Shown: positions 1-9,123, counted from the first letter of the stretch. The stretch: DNA of 15,164 nt from Calditrichota bacterium (GCA_008501545.1 QQUM01000002.1:1-15164); one strand, 5' to 3'. Notes: generated by a model not told the origin, from the letters alone. Numbers and translations are program-made.

Positions 1-151
1 GTCTCTTCCTCGAACAGGCATTCATCTGTTCATCACCAGCCATGTTTTCATTTCGAATCAACGAACCGATGGCATACGTTTTGCTTTATTCGTATTTCTA
101 CAGCCACATCTCCTATCTGGACTTTATTCTATATTTAAAACCGCAACAAGC

Positions 152-157
152 GGGGAG
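152..157 (+). promoter_or_regulatory. Ribosome binding site deciding the TTG start of the pseudokinase gene
   Basis: GGGGAG lies 8 nt before the TTG at 166 and is the only good Shine-Dalgarno match near the start of the frame. It overlaps the right arm of a small CCGC-AACAA-GCGG hairpin (141-153), which could partly mask it. Any regulatory effect of that hairpin is speculative. Confidence 0.6.
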
Positions 158-165
158 CCTGAAAA

Positions 166-3100
166 TTGCCGAATCCAAATTCACCATTTTCTGAAAAATA
201 CACTCTCTACCAAGAATTCTCCCGTGATATCGCGAGCCAGAGCTTTCTCGCCAAAAACAAAGATAATGATGAGCTTGTTGAAGCAAAATTGTTGTCTCCG
301 CAACTGTCGACCGTGCATATAGCGGATATCACAAATTCCTACAAAGAATTCAAGCACCACAATATTCTTTCTTACAAGGAATCACTGCCCGCAGAAAACG
401 GCAAAATAGCGCTCATTTCAGAATTTTCAGAAGGTATCACACTCGAAAACCTGTTTACCTTCATGGTGAATTCAGGTAAAAAAATGCCAATTCACCTTGT
501 TTCATTTATCATCACTGAAATTTGTACCGGCCTGGATTATATTCACTCCAGGCGGATGCAGCAAAATGGCTTGGCGAACACCAGTGCATACCATGGGCTA
601 AGCAAACGAAATATTTTCATTTCAAAAAATGGTGGCGTTAAAATTCGCAGCGTCGAACTATCCGCAATCCGTTACCAGCTAATTCAAGATGAGCTCAACA
701 GAAATGCAGGGCAGCAGCAACTAAAAATTGCACCAGAATATTTTGATAAAGATGCGAAAATAGACTTTCGTGCAGATATTTATTCGCTCGGCATTTTGTT
801 TCTCGAACTCATGCTCGGAGATGATTTTAACCTCGACGAACCACCTGCTGCACTTATTGATGATATTTTCAAAAACAATGCAACTTATTTTGCGGATCAT
901 CCGCTCGAAGTCATGGATAAACTGCGTTTAATTCTGACGAAAATTCTTGCAGAGCATCCAACGCAGCGCTACGCCGCAACAAATCAATTGTACATGGATT
1001 TGCTCCATCAACTCATTTTAACCGCATCCAACGCCAATTTTACGGAAGAACTTGCTGACTTCATCAAAGAAAGCGGCATCGAACTGCTCGGCCAAACATT
1101 AAATACAACAAGTGATGCAAATATGCCTGTGCCGGAAGTAAGTATGAATGAGGAAAATGATACGGCATCCACAATTGAAAATGCGCCACCGGAACCAAGT
1201 GCTGCACAGGATGAACCGGATGAGCACATCGATAATGAAGCGCTTTCCTACTTGCAGAATCTATTGAAAAAACGCAAACCCCATCCTGATAATGAAGAAG
1301 CTGAGCAGCAACCGAAGAATCTACCGGATGATCAAGTAAGTGAAAGCACAACTGGAACAGATAGGGACGCGCCAGCCGCGATGTCATCCGACGCAGAAAA
1401 AACCGAGACGACATCCCGGGACGGAGAGCAGGAAGAGCACAAAGAAGATGACGCCACAGAAAATCTGCACCACCGGGATTTATTCGAGCAATCGGAACAA
1501 GCTGGTGAAATAGAAAAAGATGAAGAATTCTCGGTAGAAGCGGAAACTGAACCCGGCGAAACAAATGACAGGAGTGAGACCGTAAGTGATAAAGATTCGT
1601 CTTCTTCAGACAGTGAGGTTTTAAATCAAGACGATGATTTTCTCATGTCTGAAGACTATGTGGAAATGGCAGAGGTAGCCGAAAACGAGGAGATGGAAAT
1701 CAACATTGATCTCAATGAAACAAGTTCGGATACAACTGAATTAAAACCACAGGATGACGACGAAACCGATTATATCGAAATTATCTCTGAGAGTGAAGAG
1801 AATACGAATAAAAAAGCAATAGCGGATGAACATGAGATTGTAGAAACGAAAACTGAACCGGAAAGCCCAAACGAAGAAAACAACTTTACTATTGAGAAGG
1901 ATTCCGACTCTGGTGAAGATGATCCCCTAAAACCAGTTTTGGGCGAAGCAACAGACACGGCTTATTTCATCCCGCCAAATTCAAATAAAAATGAAGAAAC
2001 CGAAGATACGGATATTTTTGAACATAGTCATAAATCTTCCCCAAAGGACGTCAAGGAACCACAAGAGGAAACACCTGCCAGCTCAAATCCAGAAAAACGC
2101 TTTACGTTAAATGAAGAAGTCATCACCCATCTGGAAAAGGAAGAAGAAAAACTGAACGATGAGCCTGGCGCAAATGGGACGGTAGAAACAAAATCCAATT
2201 TCCAACAACCAGGCGACACTGAGGTTAACGTACCAGAACACGAAAGTGTGACCGACGAGGATGAGATCAACATCCCCTTTTTCGAAGAAGACCAAAAAAA
2301 CGAATCATTTGAGACAACTGAAATAAACTCGGTACCGGAAGAGCCCGATTTTTCCGAGGAAAAAACCGAAGCTAAAGCGAAGGATAAAGTGCTTGATGAG
2401 AAGGAAGCACATGCACCGCCTGAAGAGAAGAATGAAGCATCGGCTGAACAGAAGAAAGAAGAGGCTTCCGACCATTCAACTCCTTTAAATTTTGCCGGAA
2501 ATAAAAAAACCGACGACGCCAATATAGATATTGAATCGGATGACGATGTCCCGGAACAAAAAACTTTTCAAACTGAGAAATCCGACAAATCAAGTCACGG
2601 CTCAAAGAGTTCGAATGTCTTTACGCCAGGGAAAAAACAATCCCGCAAATCATCACTGAGAGAAAAACATGGTTTCTCGCCAAAGAATTTTTTCTCAAAG
2701 AAAAAGGGCAAGAAGTCAGCTGAAGAACCCCTGGTAAAAATACTGGAAAACTCCCAAAGCGGGGCAGCATCGAAATCGGCTTCACGTTTTTACAGCATCA
2801 TCGATGAGCCTTCTCAGGGTCCGGCACAGACCGACGGCGAAGAAATCAAAACCATCATCGATGTCGTCCGCTTGTCTGCACGTTCAAATCCAAAAGCGTT
2901 CATATTTGGCGCTGCGATGATTCCACTTTTGTTCATCTTTTTTACGATAGCAGATACTTTTGCACAAATCACACCGTACGGTACCGGCATTTATGATTAT
3001 CTTTTCCCACCGGCTATTCGAATCGAAACCATACCCGCCGGTGCACAGGTCTATCTCGATGACAAGCCCCTGGCATCAAAAACCCCATTGCAGTTGGATG

Positions 3101-4230
3101 AAATCGATCCGGGTGTTCACAAGCTAAAGCTGGCTTTGCCGAAATTTGAGCCGATCACAAAATCATTTAATGTGCTTAGCAAAGGTGAGCTGCAAGTTGC
3201 CGGTGAAGAATCGCGGCATGGCAGCATTCCCTATTCGTTTAAATTCAAAGTGCAGCTGGAACTCTCGTCACAACCACCCGGTGCGACGATCTACATCAAT
3301 GAAACAAAGTTGGCAGATAAAACCCCGACCACCGTTTTTTGGGAAGTCGATAAAGAACCCATTCAGATTAAAATGGAAAAAGGCAGTTATCCAGGCATTG
3401 ACGGTTTAAAATTCGATGCACAAAAAGACCTTGAAACCATAAATGACAAACGGTTTTGGCGGTTTCAGCGCCTCAATAAAATGAAGCATCATATTGCTGT
3501 TGAGGGAGTCTTTCGTAAGGAAGTCAAGATCGAATCCATTCCGCCGAGAGCGGAAATTTTTATCGATGACAACACCACACCTTCCGGTATTACCGGTATA
3601 AATGGCACATTATTTTTTACGGAAGGCGAACATATAATCACACTCCAAAAGCCGGGATTTATCAGCCGCAGATTCAGTTTAGCGATCACTGAGGATTCAC
3701 CAACTTTCGTGACAGAAACCTTGTACCGATACGTCACCATCGGCGCACGAAATACAGAAAGCAACAGTGAGGGCGATATCGCAGCGACAGTAGTGCAAAT
3801 TGCCGGAAGAGGAAAAACGATTGAAATAAACCGGGAAACACCGGTAAATGTTCGGTTGCTACCATACACTTATACTGCGCTCGTTCGTAAAAATGATTTT
3901 GAGGAAATTGCCATTCGTATTGCACCAAATGATCGGAATGTGGTTGCGAACATGGTCCCAATTCCAACAGATGTTGTGATCATTGCACAAGATGCGTCAT
4001 CGATGGAGCCGATCCCCGGCGTGTCAATTGTATTCAACACTCGCCGGGCGCTGGAGGGCGCTTCAACACTCGGCACGACGGATCCACAAGGAAGACTCAT
4101 TGCCAAAGTACCGGACGGAAGTTTTGCCATCATTGCCAGCAAAGATGGTTACAGCATGACGATGAAAAACATGCAATTTGAAAAAGGCAGAAGAAATCGT
4201 GCTGTTATCCGAATGAAAAAGCAGAATTGA
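166..4230 (+). CDS. Single-pass membrane pseudokinase with acidic linker and C-terminal PEGA-like domains
   Basis: Seen: 1354 residues from a TTG start, chosen because GGGGAG lies 8 nt upstream. Residues ~12-290 read as a Ser/Thr protein kinase fold: a beta3-type lysine (K41 in VEAK), APE (A189-P190-E191) and the subdomain IX motif D204-IYSLG are all present. The catalytic loop reads YHGLSKRN (142-149), so the HRD aspartate position is G144. An ungapped alignment puts S162-V163-E164 where DFG should be, and the glycine-rich loop (~18-24) has no glycine. Only the loop asparagine N149 survives. Residues ~310-810 are rich in Glu/Asp/Ser and look disordered; ~821-850 is a Lys/Arg patch; ~911-930 is one transmembrane helix. 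Beyond it come three PEGA-type repeats (~950-1005, ~1028-1090, ~1119-1175, each with a 'IPxxAxxxxDD'-like core), a fourth degenerate one (~1189-1262), and a carboxypeptidase-regulatory-like end (~1268-1354). Inferred: the kinase-like part is cytoplasmic and acts by binding rather than phosphorylation, while the PEGA part is extracytoplasmic and binds envelope or surface partners. Substrates and partners are unknown. The membrane and PEGA assignments are firm; loss of activity is likely but unproven. Confidence 0.9.
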   Translation: MPNPNSPFSEKYTLYQEFSRDIASQSFLAKNKDNDELVEAKLLSPQLSTVHIADITNSYKEFKHHNILSYKESLPAENGKIALISEFSEGITLENLFTFMVNSGKKMPIHLVSFIITEICTGLDYIHSRRMQQNGLANTSAYHGLSKRNIFISKNGGVKIRSVELSAIRYQLIQDELNRNAGQQQLKIAPEYFDKDAKIDFRADIYSLGILFLELMLGDDFNLDEPPAALIDDIFKNNATYFADHPLEVMDKLRLILTKILAEHPTQRYAATNQLYMDLLHQLILTASNANFTEELADFIKESGIELLGQTLNTTSDANMPVPEVSMNEENDTASTIENAPPEPSAAQDEPDEHIDNEALSYLQNLLKKRKPHPDNEEAEQQPKNLPDDQVSESTTGTDRDAPAAMSSDAEKTETTSRDGEQEEHKEDDATENLHHRDLFEQSEQAGEIEKDEEFSVEAETEPGETNDRSETVSDKDSSSSDSEVLNQDDDFLMSEDYVEMAEVAENEEMEINIDLNETSSDTTELKPQDDDETDYIEIISESEENTNKKAIADEHEIVETKTEPESPNEENNFTIEKDSDSGEDDPLKPVLGEATDTAYFIPPNSNKNEETEDTDIFEHSHKSSPKDVKEPQEETPASSNPEKRFTLNEEVITHLEKEEEKLNDEPGANGTVETKSNFQQPGDTEVNVPEHESVTDEDEINIPFFEEDQKNESFETTEINSVPEEPDFSEEKTEAKAKDKVLDEKEAHAPPEEKNEASAEQKKEEASDHSTPLNFAGNKKTDDANIDIESDDDVPEQKTFQTEKSDKSSHGSKSSNVFTPGKKQSRKSSLREKHGFSPKNFFSKKKGKKSAEEPLVKILENSQSGAASKSASRFYSIIDEPSQGPAQTDGEEIKTIIDVVRLSARSNPKAFIFGAAMIPLLFIFFTIADTFAQITPYGTGIYDYLFPPAIRIETIPAGAQVYLDDKPLASKTPLQLDEIDPGVHKLKLALPKFEPITKSFNVLSKGELQVAGEESRHGSIPYSFKFKVQLELSSQPPGATIYINETKLADKTPTTVFWEVDKEPIQIKMEKGSYPGIDGLKFDAQKDLETINDKRFWRFQRLNKMKHHIAVEGVFRKEVKIESIPPRAEIFIDDNTTPSGITGINGTLFFTEGEHIITLQKPGFISRRFSLAITEDSPTFVTETLYRYVTIGARNTESNSEGDIAATVVQIAGRGKTIEINRETPVNVRLLPYTYTALVRKNDFEEIAIRIAPNDRNVVANMVPIPTDVVIIAQDASSMEPIPGVSIVFNTRRALEGASTLGTTDPQGRLIAKVPDGSFAIIASKDGYSMTMKNMQFEKGRRNRAVIRMKKQN

Positions 4231-4352
4231 TATTCTTCAGTGCGAAATGCAACGCGTACTGGTTTCCAAAAGCAAGTTCTGAAGCTTTCTTCTCTCGCCC
4301 CGGCTGTCATTCCCAAATGTCCAGATTGTGTGAAAAGTCAAATTCCACCTTT

Positions 4353-4414
4353 ATGCTGAGCGAAGTCGAAGCATATCTTGAGGCTAACGAATGCTCCCTC
4401 GACTCCGCTCGGGA
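4353..4414. repeat. Inverted pair of REP-like palindromic units
   Basis: The left unit (4353-4374) contains TGAGCGAAGTCGAAG with ATGCT/AGCAT outer arms. The right unit (4395-4414), read on the other strand, is TCCCGAGCGGAGTCGAGGGA, closely matching the left unit in inverted orientation. Each unit can fold by itself (for example TCCC.CGA with TCGGGA) and the two can also pair across the ~20-nt spacer. This head-to-head arrangement of short GC-rich palindromes is typical of REP/BIME-type intergenic repeats. A related core, CCTGAGCCTGTCGAAGG, occurs at 10841-10857. Confidence 0.65.
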
Positions 4415-4659
4415 TGAAGGAAGTGTATTTTCACCCAGTCAGGTCTTTGCCTTCAATTCAGGCTGATATAAAGAACGGCGCTCTGATCGAAACATTTTGG
4501 GAGGACAAAACATAACACAATGTGAGATCGATTTAAAAAACATGTATTAATATCCGGCCTCTCAAGTCTTTTACTCATTTCCTGGTTTTCCACCCAAATG
4601 TCTATAAAAAAATGAGTTAACATCCCCGAACCAAACCGTTTTTACGGTAGTGTACTCGA

Positions 4660-4671
4660 CGAAGTACTTCG
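4660..4671. repeat. Perfect 12-bp palindrome CGAAGTACTTCG
   Basis: CGAAGTACTTCG is exactly self-complementary and is followed by a run of T. It overlaps a second small inverted repeat, GTACT..AGTAC (4652-4667). The adjoining 14-mer CTTCGCTTTTTTCG (4667-4680) recurs as its reverse complement at 10804-10817, so this is probably part of a dispersed repeat. It could instead be an operator or terminator stem; nothing in the sequence decides this. Confidence 0.45.
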
Positions 4672-4933
4672 CTTTTTTCGAAGGAATTAAATAAAAATTA
4701 CGACATTAATTTGTTTAAATTAAAAAATCGTTTATCTTATCTGTTTGCGCTGCACTGTGCTTTTATGTATAGGCAGAGTCGAGTACAGCTTTCTAATAAG
4801 GTTTCCGCTCCACTTAATCCGCACGGAGCCGCATACAATGCAACTGAATGCTGCTGCGTCCATTTAATATTATATCATACCGGAATTGAAATCCGGCTCA
4901 TCATTTTCAACTACTTAAATTTAAGATAAATAC

Positions 4934-7900
4934 GTGTCCTGGGAAAAACTAACCAAACTATACTTACGTGAACAAGCTGACGATCGAATCTATAGCCGTG
5001 GCCGCAGCTATTTTCTCGAAGACAAAGTGACGATCATTCGCCGTACAGATGAATCCATCGAAGCCCGAGTTGTGGGAAATTCCATCTATCAAGTGACAAT
5101 TTCAATCGAAGCCGATGGCTATCAGTTCGATTGTTCCTGCCCTTGTGATTTCTTTTGTAAACACATGGTTGCTGTAGGTCTAAAAGTCGATGCCAGCCAT
5201 GCATCAAAAGGTGGACCCGCAATTACGCCGCAGCGAGCACAGGTCCGGCGTCTGCCAGGCTGGGAAAAATTTGTTCGCGTCGTTGAAAAACCGATTGAAG
5301 ATATTGATCAAGCCTGGCAACCCGTTTTCCATCTCGAACTTAACAGGAACCATTGGACATTTCTCGTCGAAAAGGCTTTTTTACGCAAGGATAGGCAACT
5401 TGGCCGTCGTTCCCGGCTGAAGATCAATGATATCGGTACAGACAATCTTATTCTAAATCAAAAAGAGCGATTTGTTCTATCCTACGTGTTCGCACATGAG
5501 AACCACGGCTTTGGTGGTTTGAATATGAAATATCTGTACACCAAACACGTGGCCATCCGTCATTCACTCGGCGCAGATTGCGGATTTCTTTTCAACCTTC
5601 TCGATGAAAGCCATCTCTATCTTGAAAAAGATGGGCACGGCGCTATTCCGCTCAAGCGGAGCGAGACAATTGCTTCGATTCGATTTAAAACCTCAGTCGA
5701 GGGACGTGATGTCGTTTGCAGACCATTTCTCATTTGGGGTGACATTGAAGAACCCATCGATCCGAAGCACTTTATTTTAACAAAAAATCCCGTCTGGATT
5801 TTGCGTGATACGACACTTATTAAATTACAGGGCGCGTCAAATGCCGATATGCTTTTGCCATTTACAGAACCGCGGTATATCCTGCGTGTCCCACAAAATG
5901 AATTTCCATCTTTCCTGCAACGCGTCGCGACAAACACAGATTTTGCAAAAAGCATTGATCTCGATGATGAATTGGAAATTGTACAAATCAACGATACGCC
6001 AACAGCACGGCTCTACTTGCACGAAGTGGACAGTGAGCTGCAAATCACGCTAAAATATGCTTACGATAACCTGGAGGTATCAGCGAACCGTAACCAGGAC
6101 ATCAATTTTCTGACCAATGCATCAGCAAGAAAAATAATCAAGCTGATTCGGCACACGGAAGATGAGCAGAAAATGCAAAGCCTTTTACAGCACAGTGGAG
6201 CCGCGACAGCTGATTATTCTGTATTCAAAGTGGATCAGGCCAGGGCAGTCGAGTGGTTGCATCTTCAAGCACCCGAGCTCATGGCGGCTGGCTTTGAACT
6301 CTATGGTGAAAGTGAATTGAAAGATTTTCGTATTCGACGAAGTGCACCGACGATTCACACCGAAGTTTCATCGTCCATCGATTGGTTTGACTTGCGTGTA
6401 AGTTTTGATTTCGATGGCATTCTTGTTTCACTGGCCGCATTGAAAAAGGCCGTTCGCGAAGGCAAACAATTCATAACACTTTCTGATGGCAGCACCGCTT
6501 TAATTCCGGAAGATTTGCAGCGAAAATTTCGACAGCTCTTTCTGCTGGGTGACGTCACCGACGAGGCTATCCGGTTATCACGCTATCACATAACACTGAT
6601 TGATACACTGGCCGAAATTGCAGATCAACGCCTGGCTGACAAAGATTATTTAAGATTTATCAGTAAGCTGCGCAATTTTCAGGGAATTGAACAACAAACC
6701 GTACCTGAAACGCTCAATGGGACATTGCGTCCGTACCAGTATGCAGGCTATAACTGGCTTTTGTTTTTGCAGGAACACAATTTCGGTGGTTTTCTTGCAG
6801 ACGACATGGGGCTGGGAAAAACCATTCAGGCAATCGCTATTCTGCTGCGAGAAAAAAGTAAAAATGTGGAAGAGCCAAATTTGATCGTTGCGCCCAGCTC
6901 CGTGGTTTTTAACTGGTCCCACGAATTACAGAAGTTTGCTCCTTCCCTGCGCATATTCCTGCAAATTGGACAAAACCGGCCGCGCTCAGTTGCAGAATTC
7001 AAAAAATATGATATCGTTCTTACAACTTACGGCACCCTGCGCCGGGACATCGGGTTCATGAAAGATTATGTATATAATTATGCAATTCTCGATGAAAGCC
7101 AGAACATCAAAAATCCCAACTCGCAAACTGCCAAGGCAGCCAGAATTATCAAAAGCCGCCACCGTCTGGTGCTCACGGGAACCCCAATCGAAAACAACAC
7201 GCTGGAGTTATGGTCACAAATGTCCTTTCTCAATCCGGGAATTCTCGGCACACAAAGGCAATTTCAGGAAAATTTCGCTGCGCCAATCGAAAAGACGGGC
7301 AGCACAGCTGCTGCGGAATTATTGCAAAAATTAATTTATCCATACATCCTTCGACGGACAAAAGAACAGGTCGCTTCTGAATTGCCGCCGAAAACAGAGT
7401 CCGTTTGCTACACAAATATGACAGACGCGCAGGCAAAATTCTACCACTATTGGAAAGATTATTATCGGGCGACTATCTTGCAAGAACTGGATAAAAAAGG
7501 CATCGACAAAGCGCGGTTTACGGTTTTGGAAGGCTTAATGCGATTGCGCCAGATCGCCTGCCACCCAATGCTGGTGGAACCGGAAACCACACGGGATTCC
7601 GGAAAATTCAATGCGCTAACCGAGCAACTTGAGGAAATTATTGCAGAGGGGCACAAAGTACTGGTCTTTTCACAATTCGTAAAAATGCTGACGATCATGC
7701 GTAAAAAGTTGGACGAGAGTGGCATTTCCTACAGCTACCTCGACGGGCGAACGCGGGATCGCGCGAAGAAGGTCAATGATTTCCAGTCCGATGAGAACAT
7801 CAAAGTGTTTCTCATCAGTTTGCGCGCTGGCGGAGTTGGACTTAATCTTACAGCGGCTGATTATGTTATCCACTTTGATCCCTGGTGGAATCCGGCTGTT

Positions 7901-8104
7901 GAAGTGCAAGCAACAGACAGGGCCCACCGCATTGGGCAGGATAAACATGTTTTTGTGTATAAATATATCACCGAGGGTACGGTTGAGGAGAAAGTCCTGC
8001 AACTGCAGCAAAAGAAACGGCAACTCGTCGATCAACTCATTTCCACGGACAGGGCTTTCTTCAAGCAATTGACGCGGGACGATATTCGCACGCTTTTTGA
8101 TTGA
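4934..8104 (+). CDS. SWIM zinc-finger SNF2-family helicase-like ATPase
   Basis: 1056 residues from a GTG start, the first usable start after an in-frame stop at 4922; the ribosome binding site is weak. Residues ~60-85 form a SWIM zinc finger with the CxC...CxH pattern (C67, C69, C75, H77). Residues ~100-560 are unassigned by eye and occupy the place of the bacterial SNF2-associated region. The SNF2 motor fills the rest: motif I with Walker A (MGLGKT, 625-630), motif II as D720-E-S-Q instead of the commoner DEAQ/DEAH, motif III LTGTP (747-751), and motif VI Q992-ATDRAHRIGQ. A helicase C-terminal lobe with RAGGVGLNL and FDPWWNP precedes motif VI. Known for the family: ATP-driven translocation on double-stranded DNA that remodels protein-DNA or polymerase complexes rather than unwinding strands. 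The SWIM finger probably adds nucleic-acid or protein binding. All catalytic motifs are intact, so an active cytoplasmic ATPase is expected. The substrate is unknown, and no restriction or defence partner lies beside it. Confidence 0.95.
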   Translation: MSWEKLTKLYLREQADDRIYSRGRSYFLEDKVTIIRRTDESIEARVVGNSIYQVTISIEADGYQFDCSCPCDFFCKHMVAVGLKVDASHASKGGPAITPQRAQVRRLPGWEKFVRVVEKPIEDIDQAWQPVFHLELNRNHWTFLVEKAFLRKDRQLGRRSRLKINDIGTDNLILNQKERFVLSYVFAHENHGFGGLNMKYLYTKHVAIRHSLGADCGFLFNLLDESHLYLEKDGHGAIPLKRSETIASIRFKTSVEGRDVVCRPFLIWGDIEEPIDPKHFILTKNPVWILRDTTLIKLQGASNADMLLPFTEPRYILRVPQNEFPSFLQRVATNTDFAKSIDLDDELEIVQINDTPTARLYLHEVDSELQITLKYAYDNLEVSANRNQDINFLTNASARKIIKLIRHTEDEQKMQSLLQHSGAATADYSVFKVDQARAVEWLHLQAPELMAAGFELYGESELKDFRIRRSAPTIHTEVSSSIDWFDLRVSFDFDGILVSLAALKKAVREGKQFITLSDGSTALIPEDLQRKFRQLFLLGDVTDEAIRLSRYHITLIDTLAEIADQRLADKDYLRFISKLRNFQGIEQQTVPETLNGTLRPYQYAGYNWLLFLQEHNFGGFLADDMGLGKTIQAIAILLREKSKNVEEPNLIVAPSSVVFNWSHELQKFAPSLRIFLQIGQNRPRSVAEFKKYDIVLTTYGTLRRDIGFMKDYVYNYAILDESQNIKNPNSQTAKAARIIKSRHRLVLTGTPIENNTLELWSQMSFLNPGILGTQRQFQENFAAPIEKTGSTAAAELLQKLIYPYILRRTKEQVASELPPKTESVCYTNMTDAQAKFYHYWKDYYRATILQELDKKGIDKARFTVLEGLMRLRQIACHPMLVEPETTRDSGKFNALTEQLEEIIAEGHKVLVFSQFVKMLTIMRKKLDESGISYSYLDGRTRDRAKKVNDFQSDENIKVFLISLRAGGVGLNLTAADYVIHFDPWWNPAVEVQATDRAHRIGQDKHVFVYKYITEGTVEEKVLQLQQKKRQLVDQLISTDRAFFKQLTRDDIRTLFD

Positions 8105-8292
8105 GTTGATGAATGGGAGCTCAAAGAATCGGGGATTGCTGCTCCGGGTAGTCAGTTTACACAGGAGAAAAGCAGTTTTATTAAGATTTTGTCCACGAAT
8201 TACACAAATCTACAGTAATTTTAACAAAATCCATCTCCCTCGCAGCCACGGTCTCCGTGCTTACAAATGAAGGCAAACGGCGGGGAAATTTA

Positions 8293-9123
8293 CTATTTTA
8301 CTTCAAAAATGGCGTCTTGTTTTTTTAAGGGTAATTTTAAAAAATTTGGAGCAAACGCCAATGTGTTCTGCCCGATGCTTTCAATAAGTCCACCCGGAAT
8401 TTGCTGATGGAAAATCAAAAAATACGGGACGAAACGATATTGTGCTCTTGGCAAATTCAACGTAATAAATTCAAATGTTAGTGAGCGGGTAATTTTTACC
8501 TTGCCCACAATCAACGTTGTGGATGTTGTTACGGGCAAACTGCTGTATAAATACAGTTCCCCTGTTTCGATATTTTCAATAAAAACCCCGCCCAGGAGCC
8601 CGGGGACTGATCTCGGAATCACTATTGTTGTGGAATCTATAAGCGAAGTAAAATCGACTGAAATCTTAACATTTTCACGTACATTTGGTGCAGTCACAAC
8701 ATTCTCAGGCAAAACTGTTGTGACAATTTCCAAAAATTTATCCAGTTTTTTGGTTCCAATCAAACGGCCATTTGAGTCAATTTCCTGATCACCGAAAATA
8801 AATTCACCATTATTAATCGCAACCCTGGCCGAGTCGATAGCATAATTGGCAACAAAAAAGTAGAGATTAAAGGTTCCGCTGGTTTCTGCATTACCAGGCG
8901 GAAGCGTCAGTTTGAAGTCACCATTTTGGCCAGAAAAAGTTCCTACACCAAATGATTCCAACCAAATGTAAACACCTTCCGGCTCATCTCCACTTAATTC
9001 CACCCTGCCGGAAATCGTATCACGGTTGCCCGAAATTACATTGCTACTAAACGGATTCGAATCGCAACTGAAAAAGAGTACGCTTATAAACACGATAAAA
9101 GAATGTTTTTTAAAATCGATCAT
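8293..9123 (-). CDS. Predicted lipoprotein with carboxypeptidase-regulatory-like domain
   Basis: 276 residues from an ATG. The N-terminus (MIDFKKHSF...VLFFSC) is a short, slightly basic, hydrophobic lipoprotein signal with the modified cysteine at C20. Around residues 36-110 the segment 'ISGRVELSG...VYIWLESFGVGTFSGQNGDFKLTLPPG' (shown broken) resembles the beta-sandwich of carboxypeptidase-regulatory-like domains, where a G-x-F-x-L-x-L-P-P-G turn is typical. The remainder is beta-rich and not recognised. The gene begins 46 nt after the SUMF1-like lipoprotein gene on the same strand, so co-transcription is likely. It ends facing the helicase gene across a 188-nt convergent gap. A structural or binding role in the periplasm or at the outer membrane is inferred; no enzymatic motif is visible. 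Confidence 0.8.
   Translation of the reverse strand: MIDFKKHSFIVFISVLFFSCDSNPFSSNVISGNRDTISGRVELSGDEPEGVYIWLESFGVGTFSGQNGDFKLTLPPGNAETSGTFNLYFFVANYAIDSARVAINNGEFIFGDQEIDSNGRLIGTKKLDKFLEIVTTVLPENVVTAPNVRENVKISVDFTSLIDSTTIVIPRSVPGLLGGVFIENIETGELYLYSSLPVTTSTTLIVGKVKITRSLTFEFITLNLPRAQYRFVPYFLIFHQQIPGGLIESIGQNTLAFAPNFLKLPLKKQDAIFEVK

Larger units (their letters stand above)
4231..4933. other. Intergenic region with palindromic repeats and AT-rich leader
   Basis: About 700 bases between the pseudokinase and helicase genes. The left part (to ~4420) holds an inverted pair of REP-like units. The middle has an 8-bp inverted repeat, ACTCATTT (4573-4580) with AAATGAGT (4610-4617), and a perfect palindrome at 4660-4671. 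The right part (~4690-4933) is AT-rich and probably contains the helicase promoter, but no convincing -35/-10 pair stands out. Open frames at 4227-4466 and 4711-4929 have no recognisable family; the first runs through the repeats. Confidence 0.6.

Noticed and set aside
1064..1564. 166-residue - strand frame within the pseudokinase linker region
   Set aside because: It is antisense to the acidic, Glu-rich linker, whose biased codons keep opposite frames open. No family features are visible.
4227..4466. 79-residue + strand frame overlapping the end of the pseudokinase gene
   Set aside because: It runs through the REP-like inverted repeats, has no ribosome binding site or recognisable family, and its composition looks like translated repeat DNA.
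4711..4929. 72-residue + strand frame just before the helicase gene
   Set aside because: It lies in AT-rich leader DNA, has a non-ATG start without a ribosome binding site, and shows no motif. A regulatory leader peptide cannot be excluded but has no support.
8247..8259. CACGG-TCT-CCGTG hairpin between the convergent helicase and lipoprotein genes
   Set aside because: The stem is only 5 bp and no T-run follows on either strand, so it does not support a terminator call.
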